Below, one piece after another: positions 53,836 to 63,455 of a stretch of DNA of 64,000 nucleotides. The notes beneath the pieces were generated by a model. It did no database searches, had not been told where the DNA came from, and saw only the letters and a program-made list of their open reading frames with translations. This DNA is from an uncultured Eubacteriales bacterium. Lineage in GTDB: Bacteria; Bacillota; Clostridia; Oscillospirales; Oscillospiraceae. Where the stretch lies: contig ONIN01000005.1 in NCBI GenBank assembly GCA_900317905.1, positions 25,502 to 89,501 of the forward strand. Reading direction: 5' to 3'. A program made the position numbers and the translations under genes. The number at the start of each line of letters is the position of its first letter. Positions within the stretch are counted from its first letter, which is position 1.

Positions 53836-55574
53836 TTGGTACCTCCGTATCCCTTTCGTTCCTTGAGTTTTTCTGCGTAAGCCCTGAGATCGGTTTCCCC
53901 GGTCACAAGACTGTCGGTGTTAAGAATGTTGATATAGTCAGCCAGCGCCTGTTCGCGCCGGTCGCTTGCGTCGTCGTGCTGGATGATCCGGGTGAGGATC
54001 TGCAGCTCCTGATTGCTCAGCGTCTCGCCCAGGGCGGCCAGGGAGACCGGGCGTTTCTGCTCGGCGTGCTCCAGCAGCACCGTGAAGATGTGCTTCAGCT
54101 CCGGGGAGGAAAACTGCTCCGGCTTCGGCGGCTGCACCGATTGAAACAGCGCACTGTCCAGATACAGCAGCCGGATGATCCCTTCCTCGGCGGCGGCGGA
54201 ATGGGGGTTGTCGTACCGGACGCCGCTGCGCTTTTCCTGCTGCCGCACGGGGCGAAGCTGCTCTCTCGTCAGCTCCCTCTGGGCGGTGCGAAGCTTGCTT
54301 TTTCGCTGCCGCTTGATCTCGTCCAGAACCGCGGTGTTGGGGATGCCCGCCTGCTCGGCCACCCGCATGGCGTAGACCTCCCGCTCCACGCTCCCGGGGA
54401 GCTGGGCGATGACGCCGGCGGCCTCCTTGACGTAGCTCACCTTCTGCTCGTCCACCTGAAGATCATACTTCCGCCGGACGCTCTGGAGCCGGTATTCGAT
54501 GTGGTTCTCCGACCCCTCCAGAAGATTCCGGAAGGCGTCGGCCCCGTAGGCTTTGATGTACTCATCGGGATCCTTCGCGCCCTCCATCCGAAGCACGCGC
54601 ACCCGCATGTCCAGCTTTTCCAGCAAACCGATGGCCCGTTGCGCGGCCTTCTGCCCGGCGCCGTCGGCGTCGTAGGCGATGACGATCTCGTTGGTGTAGC
54701 GGCTCAAAAGCCGCGCCTGTTCCGGGGTCAGGGAGGTGCCCAGCGAGGCCACCGCGCAGTCGAAGCCCGCCTGGTGGAGGCTGGCCACGTCCACGTTGCC
54801 CTCCACCAGAATGATGAAGCCCATTTTGGACTTCTTCGCCAGATTCAGACCGAAGAGATTGTGGCTCTTGCTGAAGACCACGGTCTCCGGCGAGTTCATA
54901 TATTTCGGCTCCCCGTCGCCGAGAATGCGGCCGGAGAAGCCGATCACGTTGCCGCGGACGTCGATCACCGGGAACATGAGCCGGTTGCGGAAAGTGTCGT
55001 AGACGCCGCCTTTCTTCCCGTGGCGGACAAGACCCGCGTCGAAGAGCTCGTGCTCGGAGTAGCCCTTGGCCTTCATGGCGTCGGTGAGAGAAGTCCAGGT
55101 GTCCGGCGCGAAGCCGAGACCGAAGTTCGTGGCGGTGCGGCCGCTGAGCTGCCGCCGCTGCAGGTATTCTCTGGCCGGTGCGCCGGAGGGGGCCTTCATC
55201 TGCTCATAGAAAAACCTGGCCGCGTCCCGGTTCAAAGCCAGCATCCGTTCCCGCTTCTTGGCGTTGGGATCGTCCTCCTGCTCCGGGATCGCCATGCCCG
55301 CGCGCCTCGCCAGAAAGGCCACCGCGTCGGGGAAGGAGAGGTTCTCGATCTCCATGATGAAACCGATGACGCTGCCGCCCTTGCCGCAGCCGAAGCAGTG
55401 ATAGATCTGCTTGTCCGGCGACACGGAAAAGGACGGGGTCTTTTCGCTGTGGAAGGGGCAGAGGCCAAACAGATTGGAACCGCTGCGCTTGGTGAGCTGG
55501 ACATAGCTGCCCACCACGTCCACGATGTCGTTGCGCTCCGCCAGCTCCTGCAAAAAGAGCTCGGAGAATGCCAT
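53832..55574 (-). CDS. dnaG: DNA primase
   Basis: A 580-residue enzyme that makes RNA primers at the fork. The zinc-binding domain has [29 protein letters not shown] (CHC2 type), the Toprim core [31 protein letters not shown] with [18 protein letters not shown], and the C-terminal helicase-binding region is shorter than in E. coli. There is a 36-base gap after dgt. Confidence 0.97.
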
Positions 55575-55610
55575 GGGTTTGACCTCCTTTCCACTTATTT
55601 ATGCTGTTGC

Positions 55611-56618
55611 TTATTTAATACTCCACGCGGCGGGGATGAACAGCTTCCCGTAGACCTCCATGGTGTAGCTGTCGGTCATGCCGGAGACGTAGTCGCAGAC
55701 TGCACGCTCCGGACCTTCCTCCATGGCGACCTTTCGATAGAGCTCCGGCAGCTCGCCGATGTGCCTGACGTAGTACTCCCAGATGGCGGCGAGGATGTCC
55801 TCCACCTTCCGCTCTTCGCCCTTGGCGACGGGGTTGTGATAGACCGCCTCGAACATGTATTTGTGGAAGGTGTCCACCGCCTCCTGCATGTCGGGGGACA
55901 TCTGCAAAACGCCGTTCTGGCTGTTTGCGATGATGTCGGTGAGGATGGAGTTGATCCGCTCGGAGTTCCGGTTGCCGATCCGCTCCCGGACGATCTGCGG
56001 CACATCCTCGGGCCGCACGATGCCGCCGCGGATGGCGTCGTCCAGATCGTGATTGATGTAGGCCACCCGGTCGCTGAGCCGTACCACGTCGGCCTCCAGG
56101 GTGTCCTTCGGCTCTCCGGTGGTGTGGTTCAGGATGCCGATGCGGGTCTCGTCACAAAGATTCAATCCCCGGCCCTCCCGCTCCAGGCGATCCACCACTC
56201 TGAGACTCTGCTCATAGTGGCGAAAGCCCTCGCCGGTGAAGATGGCGTTCAGCGCCCGCTCTCCCGCGTGACCGAAGGGGGTGTGGCCCAGATCGTGGCC
56301 CAGGGCGATGGCCTCGGTGAGATCCTCATTTAAACGAAGCGCCCGGCTGATGGTTCTTGCCAGTCTGGAGACCTCCAGCGTGTGGGTCAGGCGGGTGCGG
56401 TAGTGGTCCCCCTCCGGCTGGAGAAAGACCTGGGTTTTGTGCTTGAGTCTGCGGAAGGATTTCGAGTGGGTGATGCGGTCGATGTCCCTTTGAAAGCAGG
56501 TCCGCATGGCGCAGGGCTCCTCCGGCTCCCGCCTGCCTCTGGAATTTGAGGAGAGCACACCGTAAGGCCCGATCAGCAGCTTCTCCGCCGCCTCTCTCGC
56601 CAGTCTCGCATCCGCCAT
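55611..56618 (-). CDS. dgt: Deoxyguanosinetriphosphate triphosphohydrolase-like protein
   Basis: A 335-residue HD-domain dNTPase. TRLTHTLEVSRLARTISRALRLNEDLTEAIALGHDLGHTPFGHAGE has the metal-binding H...HD...D residues. FQRDIDRITHSKSFRRLKHKTQVFL is the N-terminal signature of type 2 Dgt proteins found upstream of dnaG. ATG 56618 follows GGGAGGG; longer readings lack an RBS. Confidence 0.93.
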   Translation of the reverse strand: MADARLAREAAEKLLIGPYGVLSSNSRGRREPEEPCAMRTCFQRDIDRITHSKSFRRLKHKTQVFLQPEGDHYRTRLTHTLEVSRLARTISRALRLNEDLTEAIALGHDLGHTPFGHAGERALNAIFTGEGFRHYEQSLRVVDRLEREGRGLNLCDETRIGILNHTTGEPKDTLEADVVRLSDRVAYINHDLDDAIRGGIVRPEDVPQIVRERIGNRNSERINSILTDIIANSQNGVLQMSPDMQEAVDTFHKYMFEAVYHNPVAKGEERKVEDILAAIWEYYVRHIGELPELYRKVAMEEGPERAVCDYVSGMTDSYTMEVYGKLFIPAAWSIK

Positions 56619-56640
56619 GAAGATCCCTCCCAATAAAGAA

Positions 56641-56685
56641 GTATCAGGGTATTGCAAAAATAGCCTTGCAATACCCTAATACTAC
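56641..56685 (-). terminator. Stem-loop between prfC and dgt
   Basis: Inverted arms AGGGTATTGCAA/TTGCAATACCCT (56646-56677), with a GTAT/ATAC extension, are followed on the minus strand by TTCTTTATT. This is most likely the prfC terminator, although it also lies in the dgt leader. Confidence 0.7.
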
Positions 56686-56737
56686 ATTTCTTCGGAAAAT
56701 CCTTTTTATTTTTTTGAAAAAAACAAAAAATTTTTTC

Positions 56738-58330
56738 TTACCAGTTTCGGCTGAATTCGGATAATTCCAGACCCTCATTTTTCTGCTCCGCCCAGCGGAT
56801 GGACCACTCGTTGTTGAACAGCAGCAGATCCTTCCCGTGGAAGTCCTGCACCCAGCGGGTGTCGCTGGCGAGATTCAGCTCGTCGGGCTTCCTGGGGGTC
56901 TTTTCGATCCAGCGGATATAGCCGTAGCTGAGGTCTCTTCTGCGGATATCCACGTTGTATTCGTTCTTCAAACGGTACTCCAGCACCTCAAACTGCAGCA
57001 CGCCGACGGCGCCCACGATGACCTCCTCCATGCCGGAGTTGGGGGCGTGGAACATCTGGATGGCACCCTCCTGGGCGATCTGGGTGACGCCCTTGGTGAA
57101 CTGCTTGCGCTTCATGGTGTCCACCTGAGAGATCACGCTGAAGTGTTCCGGTGCGAAGGTGGGGATGCCCTCAAACTGCACCTTGTGCTTTGCGGCGCAG
57201 ACGGTGTCGCCGATGGAGAAGATGCCGGGGTCAAACACGCCGATGATGTCCCCGGCGAAGGCCTCGTTGATGATGGCGCGCTCCTGGGCCATCATCTGCT
57301 GGGGCTGGGCCAGCTTCAAGACTTTGCCGCCCTGGACATGGAGGTACTCTTTATCCCGCTCGAATCTGCCGGAGCAGATCCGCATGAAGGCGATGCGGTC
57401 CCGGTGGGCCTTGTTCATGTTGGCCTGGATCTTGAAAACAAAGGCGGAGAAATCCTCACCCATGGGGTCGACTTCGCCGTCGGCGGTCTCTCTGGGCAGG
57501 GGGGAGGTGGTCATGCTGAGGAAGTTTTCCAGGAAGGGCTCCACGCCGAAGTTGGTCAGCGCCGAGCCGAAGAACACGGGGCTCAGCTCACCGGCGCGCA
57601 CGGCGTCGAGATCAAACTCATAGCTGGCGCCGTCCAGCAGCTCGATGTCCTCCACCAGCTTTTCGCGCATCAGATGGCCGATCAGCTCGTCCAGACGCTC
57701 GGTGTCCGTGAGCTCGCACTCGATGGCAGAGATCTTGTTCTGGCCCCGGTGGAACTCCTGGAAGGCCAGGATCTCTCTCCGATCCCGGTCGAATACGCCC
57801 TTGAAGTCGTGGCCGCAGCCGATGGGCCAGTTCACCGGATAGGTGCCGATGCCGAACTCCTTTTCCAGCTCCTCCATGAGCTCGAAGGGGTCACGGGCCT
57901 CGCGGTCCAGCTTGTTGATGAAGGTGAAGATCGGGATGTGCCGCATGGCGCAGATCTTGAAGAGCTTTCTGGTCTGGGGCTCGATGCCCTTGGCGGCGTC
58001 GATGACCATGACGGCGCTGTCGGCGGCCATGAGGGTGCGGTAGGTGTCCTCGGAGAAGTCCTGGTGGCCCGGGGTGTCGAGGATGTTGATGCAGTAGCCG
58101 TTGTACTCAAACTGCATGACCGAGGAGGTGATGGAGATGCCGCGCTGCTTCTCCAGCTCCATCCAGTCGGAAACCGCGTGCCGCGCGGTGGCCTTGCCCT
58201 TGACGCTGCCCGCCAGCTGGATGGCCCCGCCGTAGAGCAGCAGCTTTTCCGTCAGCGTGGTCTTGCCCGCGTCGGGGTGGGATATAATGGCGAACGTCCG
58301 GCGACGCTCGATCTCCTGCCGATAATCCAT
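56738..58330 (-). CDS. prfC: Peptide chain release factor 3
   Basis: A 530-residue translational GTPase that removes RF1/RF2 after termination. G1 ISHPDAGKTTLTEKLLLYGGAIQLAGSVKGK, G2 KQRGISITSSVMQFEY, G3 DTPGHQDFSEDTYRTL and G4 NKLDREARDP identify RF3 rather than EF-G. The C-terminal domain has the MVGAVGVLQFEVLEYRLKNEYNVD region. It is monocistronic with a consensus promoter. Confidence 0.96.
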   Translation of the reverse strand: MDYRQEIERRRTFAIISHPDAGKTTLTEKLLLYGGAIQLAGSVKGKATARHAVSDWMELEKQRGISITSSVMQFEYNGYCINILDTPGHQDFSEDTYRTLMAADSAVMVIDAAKGIEPQTRKLFKICAMRHIPIFTFINKLDREARDPFELMEELEKEFGIGTYPVNWPIGCGHDFKGVFDRDRREILAFQEFHRGQNKISAIECELTDTERLDELIGHLMREKLVEDIELLDGASYEFDLDAVRAGELSPVFFGSALTNFGVEPFLENFLSMTTSPLPRETADGEVDPMGEDFSAFVFKIQANMNKAHRDRIAFMRICSGRFERDKEYLHVQGGKVLKLAQPQQMMAQERAIINEAFAGDIIGVFDPGIFSIGDTVCAAKHKVQFEGIPTFAPEHFSVISQVDTMKRKQFTKGVTQIAQEGAIQMFHAPNSGMEEVIVGAVGVLQFEVLEYRLKNEYNVDIRRRDLSYGYIRWIEKTPRKPDELNLASDTRWVQDFHGKDLLLFNNEWSIRWAEQKNEGLELSEFSRNW

Positions 58331-58366
58331 GTGCTTTCACCTTTTCATTCGATTTCAAACTCCGAT

Positions 58367-58395
58367 ATTATATCCAAAAAATGCTGCTGTGTCAA
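58367..58395 (-). promoter_or_regulatory. prfC promoter
   Basis: On the minus strand, a perfect TTGACA (58390-58395), a 17-base spacer and a perfect TATAAT (58367-58372). Confidence 0.85.
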
Positions 58396-58709
58396 CAAAA
58401 AGGCGAAAACAGCAAAAGCCCGATCCCACAGGAGAGCACGTTGGCCCCGAGGGTGAGGAAAAACAGCTTCCGGCCCCGTCCGAAGGCAAATGCGTAGACC
58501 AGATACTCCGCCGCCACAACCAGACACTCCAGCAGCAGCGCGGTGATCCACGTTTTCCCGATCAGCGCCAGGATGAGGTTCAACAGCAGATTCGTGACCA
58601 CGTTCACCAGAACGATGATGGAAACGGCGTTCCGATCCCGATAGCCGAACAGTATCAGAAAGATCGTCTCAACGGCAACGGTCAGCAGGCAGGCGAGCAG
58701 GAGGCTCAT
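58392..58709 (-). CDS. Small membrane protein, function unknown
   Basis: A 105-residue, very hydrophobic protein with about four helices (SLLLACLLTVAVETIFLILFGY, NAVSIIVLVNVVTNLLLNLILAL, ITALLLECLVVAAEYLVYAF, LFFLTLGANVLSCGIGLLLF). It overlaps the preceding small gene by four bases. No family is recognised. Its stop overlaps the prfC -35 box. Confidence 0.6.
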   Translation of the reverse strand: MSLLLACLLTVAVETIFLILFGYRDRNAVSIIVLVNVVTNLLLNLILALIGKTWITALLLECLVVAAEYLVYAFAFGRGRKLFFLTLGANVLSCGIGLLLFSPFC

Positions 58710-58903
58710 TTTTTGTTGTTCCTGCGCTTCTGGATGGCGCGGATCAGCAGGCTGCAGGCGATGGCCACCACCGCCACGATCAACACAACGACGCCCAATC
58801 CCACAACCAGCACACCGCCGCTGAGGGAGTCCGCGCTGGCGGAGAAGATGCACAGGCAAATGGCGGTCAGAACCGCGCCGAAGGTGTCAACGAGCTTTTT
58901 CAT
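58706..58903 (-). CDS. Small exported or membrane-anchored protein, function unknown
   Basis: A 65-residue protein with an N-terminal signal-like segment (LVDTFGAVLTAICLCIFSASADS), a Gly/Val-rich membrane helix (GGVLVVGLGVVVLIVAVVAIACSLLI) and a basic tail (RAIQKRRNNKK). It overlaps the MFS gene by 17 bases and the next gene by four. AAAGGA precedes ATG 58903. Confidence 0.6.
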   Translation of the reverse strand: MKKLVDTFGAVLTAICLCIFSASADSLSGGVLVVGLGVVVLIVAVVAIACSLLIRAIQKRRNNKK

Positions 58904-59915
58904 GTGGTTCATCCTTTCTCTCGAAGATCTTCTTTTCCGAATACAAAATTGCCCAGAGGCCGAAGCAGAAGCTTACTACTACGCAGACCCACAGCGCCGG
59001 GCCGGTCAAAGTCATGAGTCCGCCCAGAACGGTGCCTGGCCAAAGAGCGGATGCCGCGAGGCCAAAGGCGAAGCCTGGCGCCTCCGGCATGGCGCGGTAC
59101 AGGAGCCACAGGGTCACCGGCATGGTGAGGTTTATGAGGAACTGCCCTGCCAATGCGGGCACCATCCAGTTGGAGCAGAAGGCGATCAGAACGGCGGCGG
59201 GGACGACGGAGAGCCATGCGCTGTTTCTGGCTCCGATCCGGTCGCAGACAAAGCCGCCCAAGGTCTTGCCGAGGAACACGAACCCGGTCATCACCAGCGC
59301 CGCCGGGATCCCGACCTTCCACGGGAAATGCACCGCGCTGCCGCCCACCGCCCGCACCGCCACTGCAGCGGTCAGCAGAACCGGAATCAGCAGGGAGACC
59401 TCGGCGGTCTGCTCGTTCCTTTCAGCGGGCGCGGAGCGGCTCAGGGGAATCTCCAAAATAGCGCAGAGGGTCAGCAGGATCGCGAACACGGTTCCCAGCT
59501 GCGGCCAGAGCGTGCCGAGGGTCACGCCGATGGCCCCCGGCGCCACGAAGACGCCCAGCGCTCCGGCCTTTCCGCGGCTCCGCTCCAATGTCATGGAGCC
59601 GCCGGCCACATGAAACACGCTGTTGCCGAGCCCGATGCAGCAGATCCGCGCGAGGATCGGCAGGGGAAGGGCAAATCCCAGTACCACCAGCAGCATGGAG
59701 ATCGCCGCCGAGAGGCCGTGCTTTCGGATCCGGTCTGCCGCCAGCCCCGCCAGACACTGGGTGGAGAAGGCCAACGTGTTGTAAAGCACGATCATATTCA
59801 CGTCCGCCGCCGCAGCGGAGCCAAACACCGTCGCCGCGCAGAGCCCATCCACCAGCAGATGGGACACCGCGTTCAGCCCCAGCAGTCTTTTGGAATCAGC
59901 GCATCCTCTGCCCAT
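58887..59915 (-). CDS. MFS-like transporter (12 helices), possibly FsR-like
   Basis: A 342-residue membrane protein. NAVSHLLVDGLCAATVFGS at the start, GLGNSVFHVAGGSMTLERSRGKAGALGVFVAPGAIGVTLGTLW and GFVFLGKTLGGFVCDRIGARNSAW recall the fosmidomycin-resistance branch of MFS, whose conserved GxGxxxFHxxG element is present. It is shorter than usual (about 400). AAAGGAGGTG precedes ATG 59915. Two small membrane genes follow in the same transcript. Confidence 0.7.
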   Translation of the reverse strand: MGRGCADSKRLLGLNAVSHLLVDGLCAATVFGSAAAADVNMIVLYNTLAFSTQCLAGLAADRIRKHGLSAAISMLLVVLGFALPLPILARICCIGLGNSVFHVAGGSMTLERSRGKAGALGVFVAPGAIGVTLGTLWPQLGTVFAILLTLCAILEIPLSRSAPAERNEQTAEVSLLIPVLLTAAVAVRAVGGSAVHFPWKVGIPAALVMTGFVFLGKTLGGFVCDRIGARNSAWLSVVPAAVLIAFCSNWMVPALAGQFLINLTMPVTLWLLYRAMPEAPGFAFGLAASALWPGTVLGGLMTLTGPALWVCVVVSFCFGLWAILYSEKKIFERKDEPHEKAR

Positions 59916-59947
59916 CGCCGCACCTCCTTTCTCATATCTTTTTCTCC

Positions 59948-59976
59948 AGAGTACCACATCCCAAAAATGTTGTAAA
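59948..59976 (-). promoter_or_regulatory. Promoter of the MFS operon
   Basis: On the minus strand, TTTACA (59971-59976), a 17-base spacer and TACTCT (59948-59953). Confidence 0.5.
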
Positions 59977-60009
59977 TACTTTACGAAAATATTTCATAAA
60001 TATTAAATC

Positions 60010-60046
60010 AAAAAAACAGCACCGCAGGATATTCTACGGTGCTGTT
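60010..60046 (-). terminator. Terminator of the pyr-yigZ operon
   Basis: A 10-bp stem AACAGCACCG/CGGTGCTGTT (60015-60046) followed on the minus strand by seven T (60010-60016). Confidence 0.85.
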
Positions 60047-60061
60047 AGTTTACATAATTAT
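60044..60061 (-). repeat. 18-bp motif shared with 62729-62746
   Basis: Same sequence and same orientation relative to transcription as at 62729-62746, here between the yigZ stop and the operon terminator. It also forms part of a short palindrome ACATAAT-TAT-ATTATGT (60052-60068). Confidence 0.6.
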
Positions 60062-60067
60062 ATTATG

Positions 60068-60703
60068 TTAATCATTTGAGGCGATCGGCACGGCTTTCAT
60101 GGCCTCTCCGGTGACGACTGCCTCGGCGCTTCCGGCGGTGAGATCCCGCAGCTGGGTTTGAAACTCCTCCACATTTTCCTCCGGCAGGAGGATGTGCAGG
60201 TTCATGTCCGCGCCGTAGTCCACGCCGTCCACGGTGCCGTTCAGGGCGGCCACGGTGTTTTTCATCCGCTCGAAGAGGGCGTAGGAGCAGGGCACGTCCA
60301 GACAGACCCAGCGTCTCACGCTGCTGATCCCCGCGGCGGTGAGGGCGTCCTTGGCGCTCTTGGTGTAGGCCCGCAGGAGCCCTCCGGTACCCAGCAGAAC
60401 GCCGCCGAAGTACCGGGTCACCACGCAGACCACGTTGGTGACGTTCTCCCGCTTAAAGACCTCCAGCATGGGGATGCCGGCGCTGCCCTGGGGCTCGCCG
60501 TCGTCGGAATAGCGCTCCGGCCCCTCCTGGATCCGGTAGCACCAGCAGTTGTGCCGGGCGTCGTGATATTGCTTTTTCATGGCGGCGATGAAGTCCCGGG
60601 CTTCCTCCTCGGTCTCGACCATGCGCACATGACCCAGGAAGGAGGAGCGCTTCTCGGTAAATTCCGCCTCGCCGTCCCCGGTGGGGATCCGATAAGGTTC
60701 CAT
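60068..60703 (-). CDS. yigZ: YigZ/IMPACT-family protein
   Basis: A 211-residue protein. The N-terminal UPF0029 domain has EKRSSFLGHVRMVETEEEARDFI, KKQYHDARHNCWCYR and the signature DDGEPQGSAGIPMLEVFKRENVTNVVCVVTRYFGGVLLGTGGLLRAYTKSA; the C-terminal DUF1949 half follows. It is related to the translation regulator IMPACT, but its bacterial role is not established. It is last after pyrI with a 22-base gap. Confidence 0.9.
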   Translation of the reverse strand: MEPYRIPTGDGEAEFTEKRSSFLGHVRMVETEEEARDFIAAMKKQYHDARHNCWCYRIQEGPERYSDDGEPQGSAGIPMLEVFKRENVTNVVCVVTRYFGGVLLGTGGLLRAYTKSAKDALTAAGISSVRRWVCLDVPCSYALFERMKNTVAALNGTVDGVDYGADMNLHILLPEENVEEFQTQLRDLTAGSAEAVVTGEAMKAVPIASND

Positions 60704-60725
60704 GGCAGCTCCTTAGAATCCGTGA

Positions 60726-61160
60726 TTATCCTCTGATCAGCTCCGCTTTTGCCTCGCAGTAGATGCAGCGATAGGTTTTCGTTTCCCGGTTGGCCAGCTG
60801 AAAAACCTGGGGCAGATCCGGCTCCACGCTGGTGATGCAGCGGGGATTGCGGCATTTGAGCACGTTCTCGATGCGCTCCGGCAGCCCGGCGTGCTTCTTT
60901 CCGACCAGCTTGCCGTCTTTGATCACGTTGATGGTGGCGTCGGGATCCACGAAGCCCAGCACGTCCAGATTCATGTCGATGGCGGAGACGGAGTCGATCT
61001 TGATGATGTCCTTCTTGCCCATCTTCCCGCTGGGGGCGTTTTTGATGATGGCCACGGGGCAGTCCAGCTTGCCCAGCTTCAGCAGCCGATAGAGCTCCAT
61101 GGCCCCGCCGGCGCGGATGTGGTCGATGACGATGCCGTTCTGGATGGAATCAATGTTCAT
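60726..61160 (-). CDS. pyrI: Aspartate carbamoyltransferase regulatory subunit
   Basis: A 144-residue protein. The N-terminal nucleotide-binding domain has [13 protein letters not shown] and the allosteric-site stretch. The C-terminal zinc domain has four Cys, in CRNPRC and CIYC. With PyrB it should form an ATCase inhibited by CTP or UTP. It overlaps pyrB by 11 bases. Confidence 0.95.
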   Translation of the reverse strand: MNIDSIQNGIVIDHIRAGGAMELYRLLKLGKLDCPVAIIKNAPSGKMGKKDIIKIDSVSAIDMNLDVLGFVDPDATINVIKDGKLVGKKHAGLPERIENVLKCRNPRCITSVEPDLPQVFQLANRETKTYRCIYCEAKAELIRG

Positions 61161-62076
61161 GCTGTGCCTCCTCCAAGAGCTTGAGGATCAATGCCATGCG
61201 GACGTACTTGCCGCAGAGCGCCTGGCGGAAGTAGCAGGCTCTGGGGTCTGCGTCGATGGCGGTGTCGATCTCGTTGACCCGGGGCAGGGGATGCAGGATG
61301 GAGAGATCGGCTTTGGCGTTTTTCAGCTTCTCCGGGGTGAGGATGTAGCTGTCCTTCAGACGGAGATAGTCCTCCTCGTTGAAGAAGCGCTCTCTCTGGA
61401 CTCTGGTCATGTAGAGCACGTCCAGTTCCGGCATCACTGCGGTGAGATCCGTGGTCTGCACATAGGGGAGCCCCTGCTCCTGCAGCACATCCTTTTTGAT
61501 GTAGCTGGGGAGCTTCAGTTCGTCCGGGCTGATGAGCACGAAGTTCACGTTCTCGCAGCGGCTGAGGGCGGCGATCAGCGAGTGCACCGTGCGGCCGAAT
61601 TTCAAATCGCCGCAAAAGCCGATGGTGAAGTTGTCAAGCCTTCCCTTTTCTCTGCGGATGGTCATAAGATCCGTGAGAGTCTGGGTGGGGTGGTTGTGGC
61701 CGCCGTCGCCGGCGTTGATGATGGGCACGGTGGAGTGCATGGCGCCCACCATGGGCGCGCCCTCTTTCGGGTGCCGCATGGCGATGATGTCGGCGTAGCA
61801 GCCCACCACGCGGATGGTGTCGCTGACGCTCTCGCCCTTGCTGGCGGAGGAACTGGCAGCCTCGGAGAATCCCAGCACCTGGCCGCCCAGCTCATACATG
61901 GCGGCCTCGAAGCTCAGCCTCGTGCGGGTGCTGGGCTCGAAAAACAGGGTGGCCAGCTTTTTGTAATGGCACTTCTCCCGATAGGCGTCGGGGTTTGCCA
62001 CGATGTCGTCCGCCAGATCCAGCAGGGAGACGATCTCCTCCTGACTCAGATCGCGGATGTCAATGAGGTGCTTCAT
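61150..62076 (-). CDS. pyrB: Aspartate carbamoyltransferase catalytic subunit
   Basis: A 308-residue enzyme that condenses carbamoyl phosphate with aspartate. [16 protein letters not shown] is the carbamoyl-phosphate motif, HPTQTLTDL follows it, and HPLPRVNEI is in the aspartate domain. ATG 62076 overlaps the pyrE stop by four bases. Confidence 0.96.
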   Translation of the reverse strand: MKHLIDIRDLSQEEIVSLLDLADDIVANPDAYREKCHYKKLATLFFEPSTRTRLSFEAAMYELGGQVLGFSEAASSSASKGESVSDTIRVVGCYADIIAMRHPKEGAPMVGAMHSTVPIINAGDGGHNHPTQTLTDLMTIRREKGRLDNFTIGFCGDLKFGRTVHSLIAALSRCENVNFVLISPDELKLPSYIKKDVLQEQGLPYVQTTDLTAVMPELDVLYMTRVQRERFFNEEDYLRLKDSYILTPEKLKNAKADLSILHPLPRVNEIDTAIDADPRACYFRQALCGKYVRMALILKLLEEAQHEH

Positions 62077-62711
62077 TCCCCGGCCTCCATCCAACTCTCA
62101 TCCAGCGGATCGTCCCGGAATTTCAGAACTCTTGCGATGTCGCTCTCGGCGATGTAGCCCTCGGCGGCGGCGGCCTCGCACAGCGCGTCCAGATCGGTGA
62201 TGCTGACGGCCTTGATGTTGGCGTTTTTGAGCGCCTCCTTGCCGCGGGCCATGTTGTAGGTGAAAATGCTCACCACGCCCAGCACCTCGGCGCCGAACTC
62301 CCGGAGGGCGTCCACGGTCTGGATGACGCTGCCGCCGGTGGAGATCAGGTCCTCGATGACCACCACCTTGTCGCCGGGCTCCAGATGGCCCTCGATGCGG
62401 TTCTGGCGGCCGTGATCCTTGCTGCTGGAGCGAACGTAGCCCATGGGGATGTTCATCAGATGGGCGGCGATGGCGGCGTGGGCGATGCCGGCGGTGGCGG
62501 TGCCCATGAGCACCTCGCAGTCGGGAAACTCCCGGCGCACGGTGTCGGCGATGGCGGACTCCACCTCGCTGCGGACGGTGGGCGCCGTGAGAATCAGGCG
62601 GTTGTCGGTGTAGACCGGGCTCTTGATGCCGCTGGCCCAGGTGAAGGGATCCTCGGGTCTGAGAAACACGGCCCCGATGGACAGCAGACGGCGGGCGATG
62701 GTTTGCTTCAT
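62073..62711 (-). CDS. pyrE: Orotate phosphoribosyltransferase
   Basis: A 212-residue type I PRTase that makes OMP from orotate and PRPP. The PRPP motif is [31 protein letters not shown] is the N-terminal orotate region and [11 protein letters not shown] the pyrophosphate loop. GGAGGTCATCCT precedes the start. Confidence 0.96.
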   Translation of the reverse strand: MKQTIARRLLSIGAVFLRPEDPFTWASGIKSPVYTDNRLILTAPTVRSEVESAIADTVRREFPDCEVLMGTATAGIAHAAIAAHLMNIPMGYVRSSSKDHGRQNRIEGHLEPGDKVVVIEDLISTGGSVIQTVDALREFGAEVLGVVSIFTYNMARGKEALKNANIKAVSITDLDALCEAAAAEGYIAESDIARVLKFRDDPLDESWMEAGE

Positions 62712-62728
62712 AGGATGACCTCCTGAGA

Positions 62729-62746
62729 GTTAGTTTACATAATTAT
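62729..62746 (-). repeat. 18-bp motif shared with 60044-60061
   Basis: GTTAGTTTACATAATTAT occurs here, between pyrF and pyrE, and identically at 60044-60061, just after yigZ. A 12-base core recurs upstream of spo0A. In both pyr-operon sites it begins within ten bases of a stop codon. Confidence 0.6.
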
Positions 62747-62753
62747 TATCCGT

Positions 62754-63455
62754 TCAGCCCACAAACTCCTCCACACAGCGGTGGTAGGCCGCCACGGGAT
62801 CCTCGGACTTGGTGATGGGGCGGCCGACGACGATGTAGTCGCTGCCGAGGGCCTTGGCGTTGGCGGGGGTGGTGATGCGCACCTGGTCGTCGGTGGGCTG
62901 GGCGGCGGCGAACCGGACGCCGGGGGTCACGGTGAGGAAACCGCTGCCGCAGCGGTCGTGGACGGCCACGGACTCCAGCGGGGAGCAGACCACGCCGTCC
63001 AGTCCGGCGGCTCTGGCGTTGGCAGCGTACTGGAGCACCACTTCCTCCAGCGGCCGGTCGATCAGCAGCTCGTTTCTCATGCGCTGCTCGTCGGTGCTGG
63101 TCAGCTGGGTCACGGCGATCAGCAGCGGGTGGCTGCCGTCGGGGCGGGTGAGCCCCTCCAGGGCGGCCTCCATCATCTTGATGGTGCCGTAGGCGTGGAC
63201 GTTGACCATGTCGGCCCCCAGCTCTCTGAGGATGCGCATGCTGCGGCCGACGGTGTTGGGAATGTCACAGAGTTTCAAATCCAGAAAGACCTTGTGGCCC
63301 CGCTGCTTCAGGGAGCGGACGATGTTCGGCCCGGCGGAGTAAAACAGCTCCATGCCGATCTTCACGAAGGGACGCTCGTCCCCGAACTGCTCCAGAAACC
63401 GGAGCGCGTGTGCTGCGCTGGGGAAATCGCAGGCGATGATGACGTCTTTACCCAT
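62754..63455 (-). CDS. pyrF: Orotidine 5'-phosphate decarboxylase
   Basis: A 233-residue barrel enzyme that makes UMP. IIACDFPSA at the start and the catalytic FLDLKLCDIPNTVGRSM (D-K-xxD) site, then TPGVRFA and DYIVVGRPIT as phosphate-binding elements. It overlaps the pyrD end by eight bases. Confidence 0.96.
   Translation of the reverse strand: MGKDVIIACDFPSAAHALRFLEQFGDERPFVKIGMELFYSAGPNIVRSLKQRGHKVFLDLKLCDIPNTVGRSMRILRELGADMVNVHAYGTIKMMEAALEGLTRPDGSHPLLIAVTQLTSTDEQRMRNELLIDRPLEEVVLQYAANARAAGLDGVVCSPLESVAVHDRCGSGFLTVTPGVRFAAAQPTDDQVRITTPANAKALGSDYIVVGRPITKSEDPVAAYHRCVEEFVG

Noticed and set aside
53976-56333. 785-codon plus-strand frame opposite dnaG and dgt
   Set aside because: Runs across two conserved genes and their intergenic gap; no RBS or domain.
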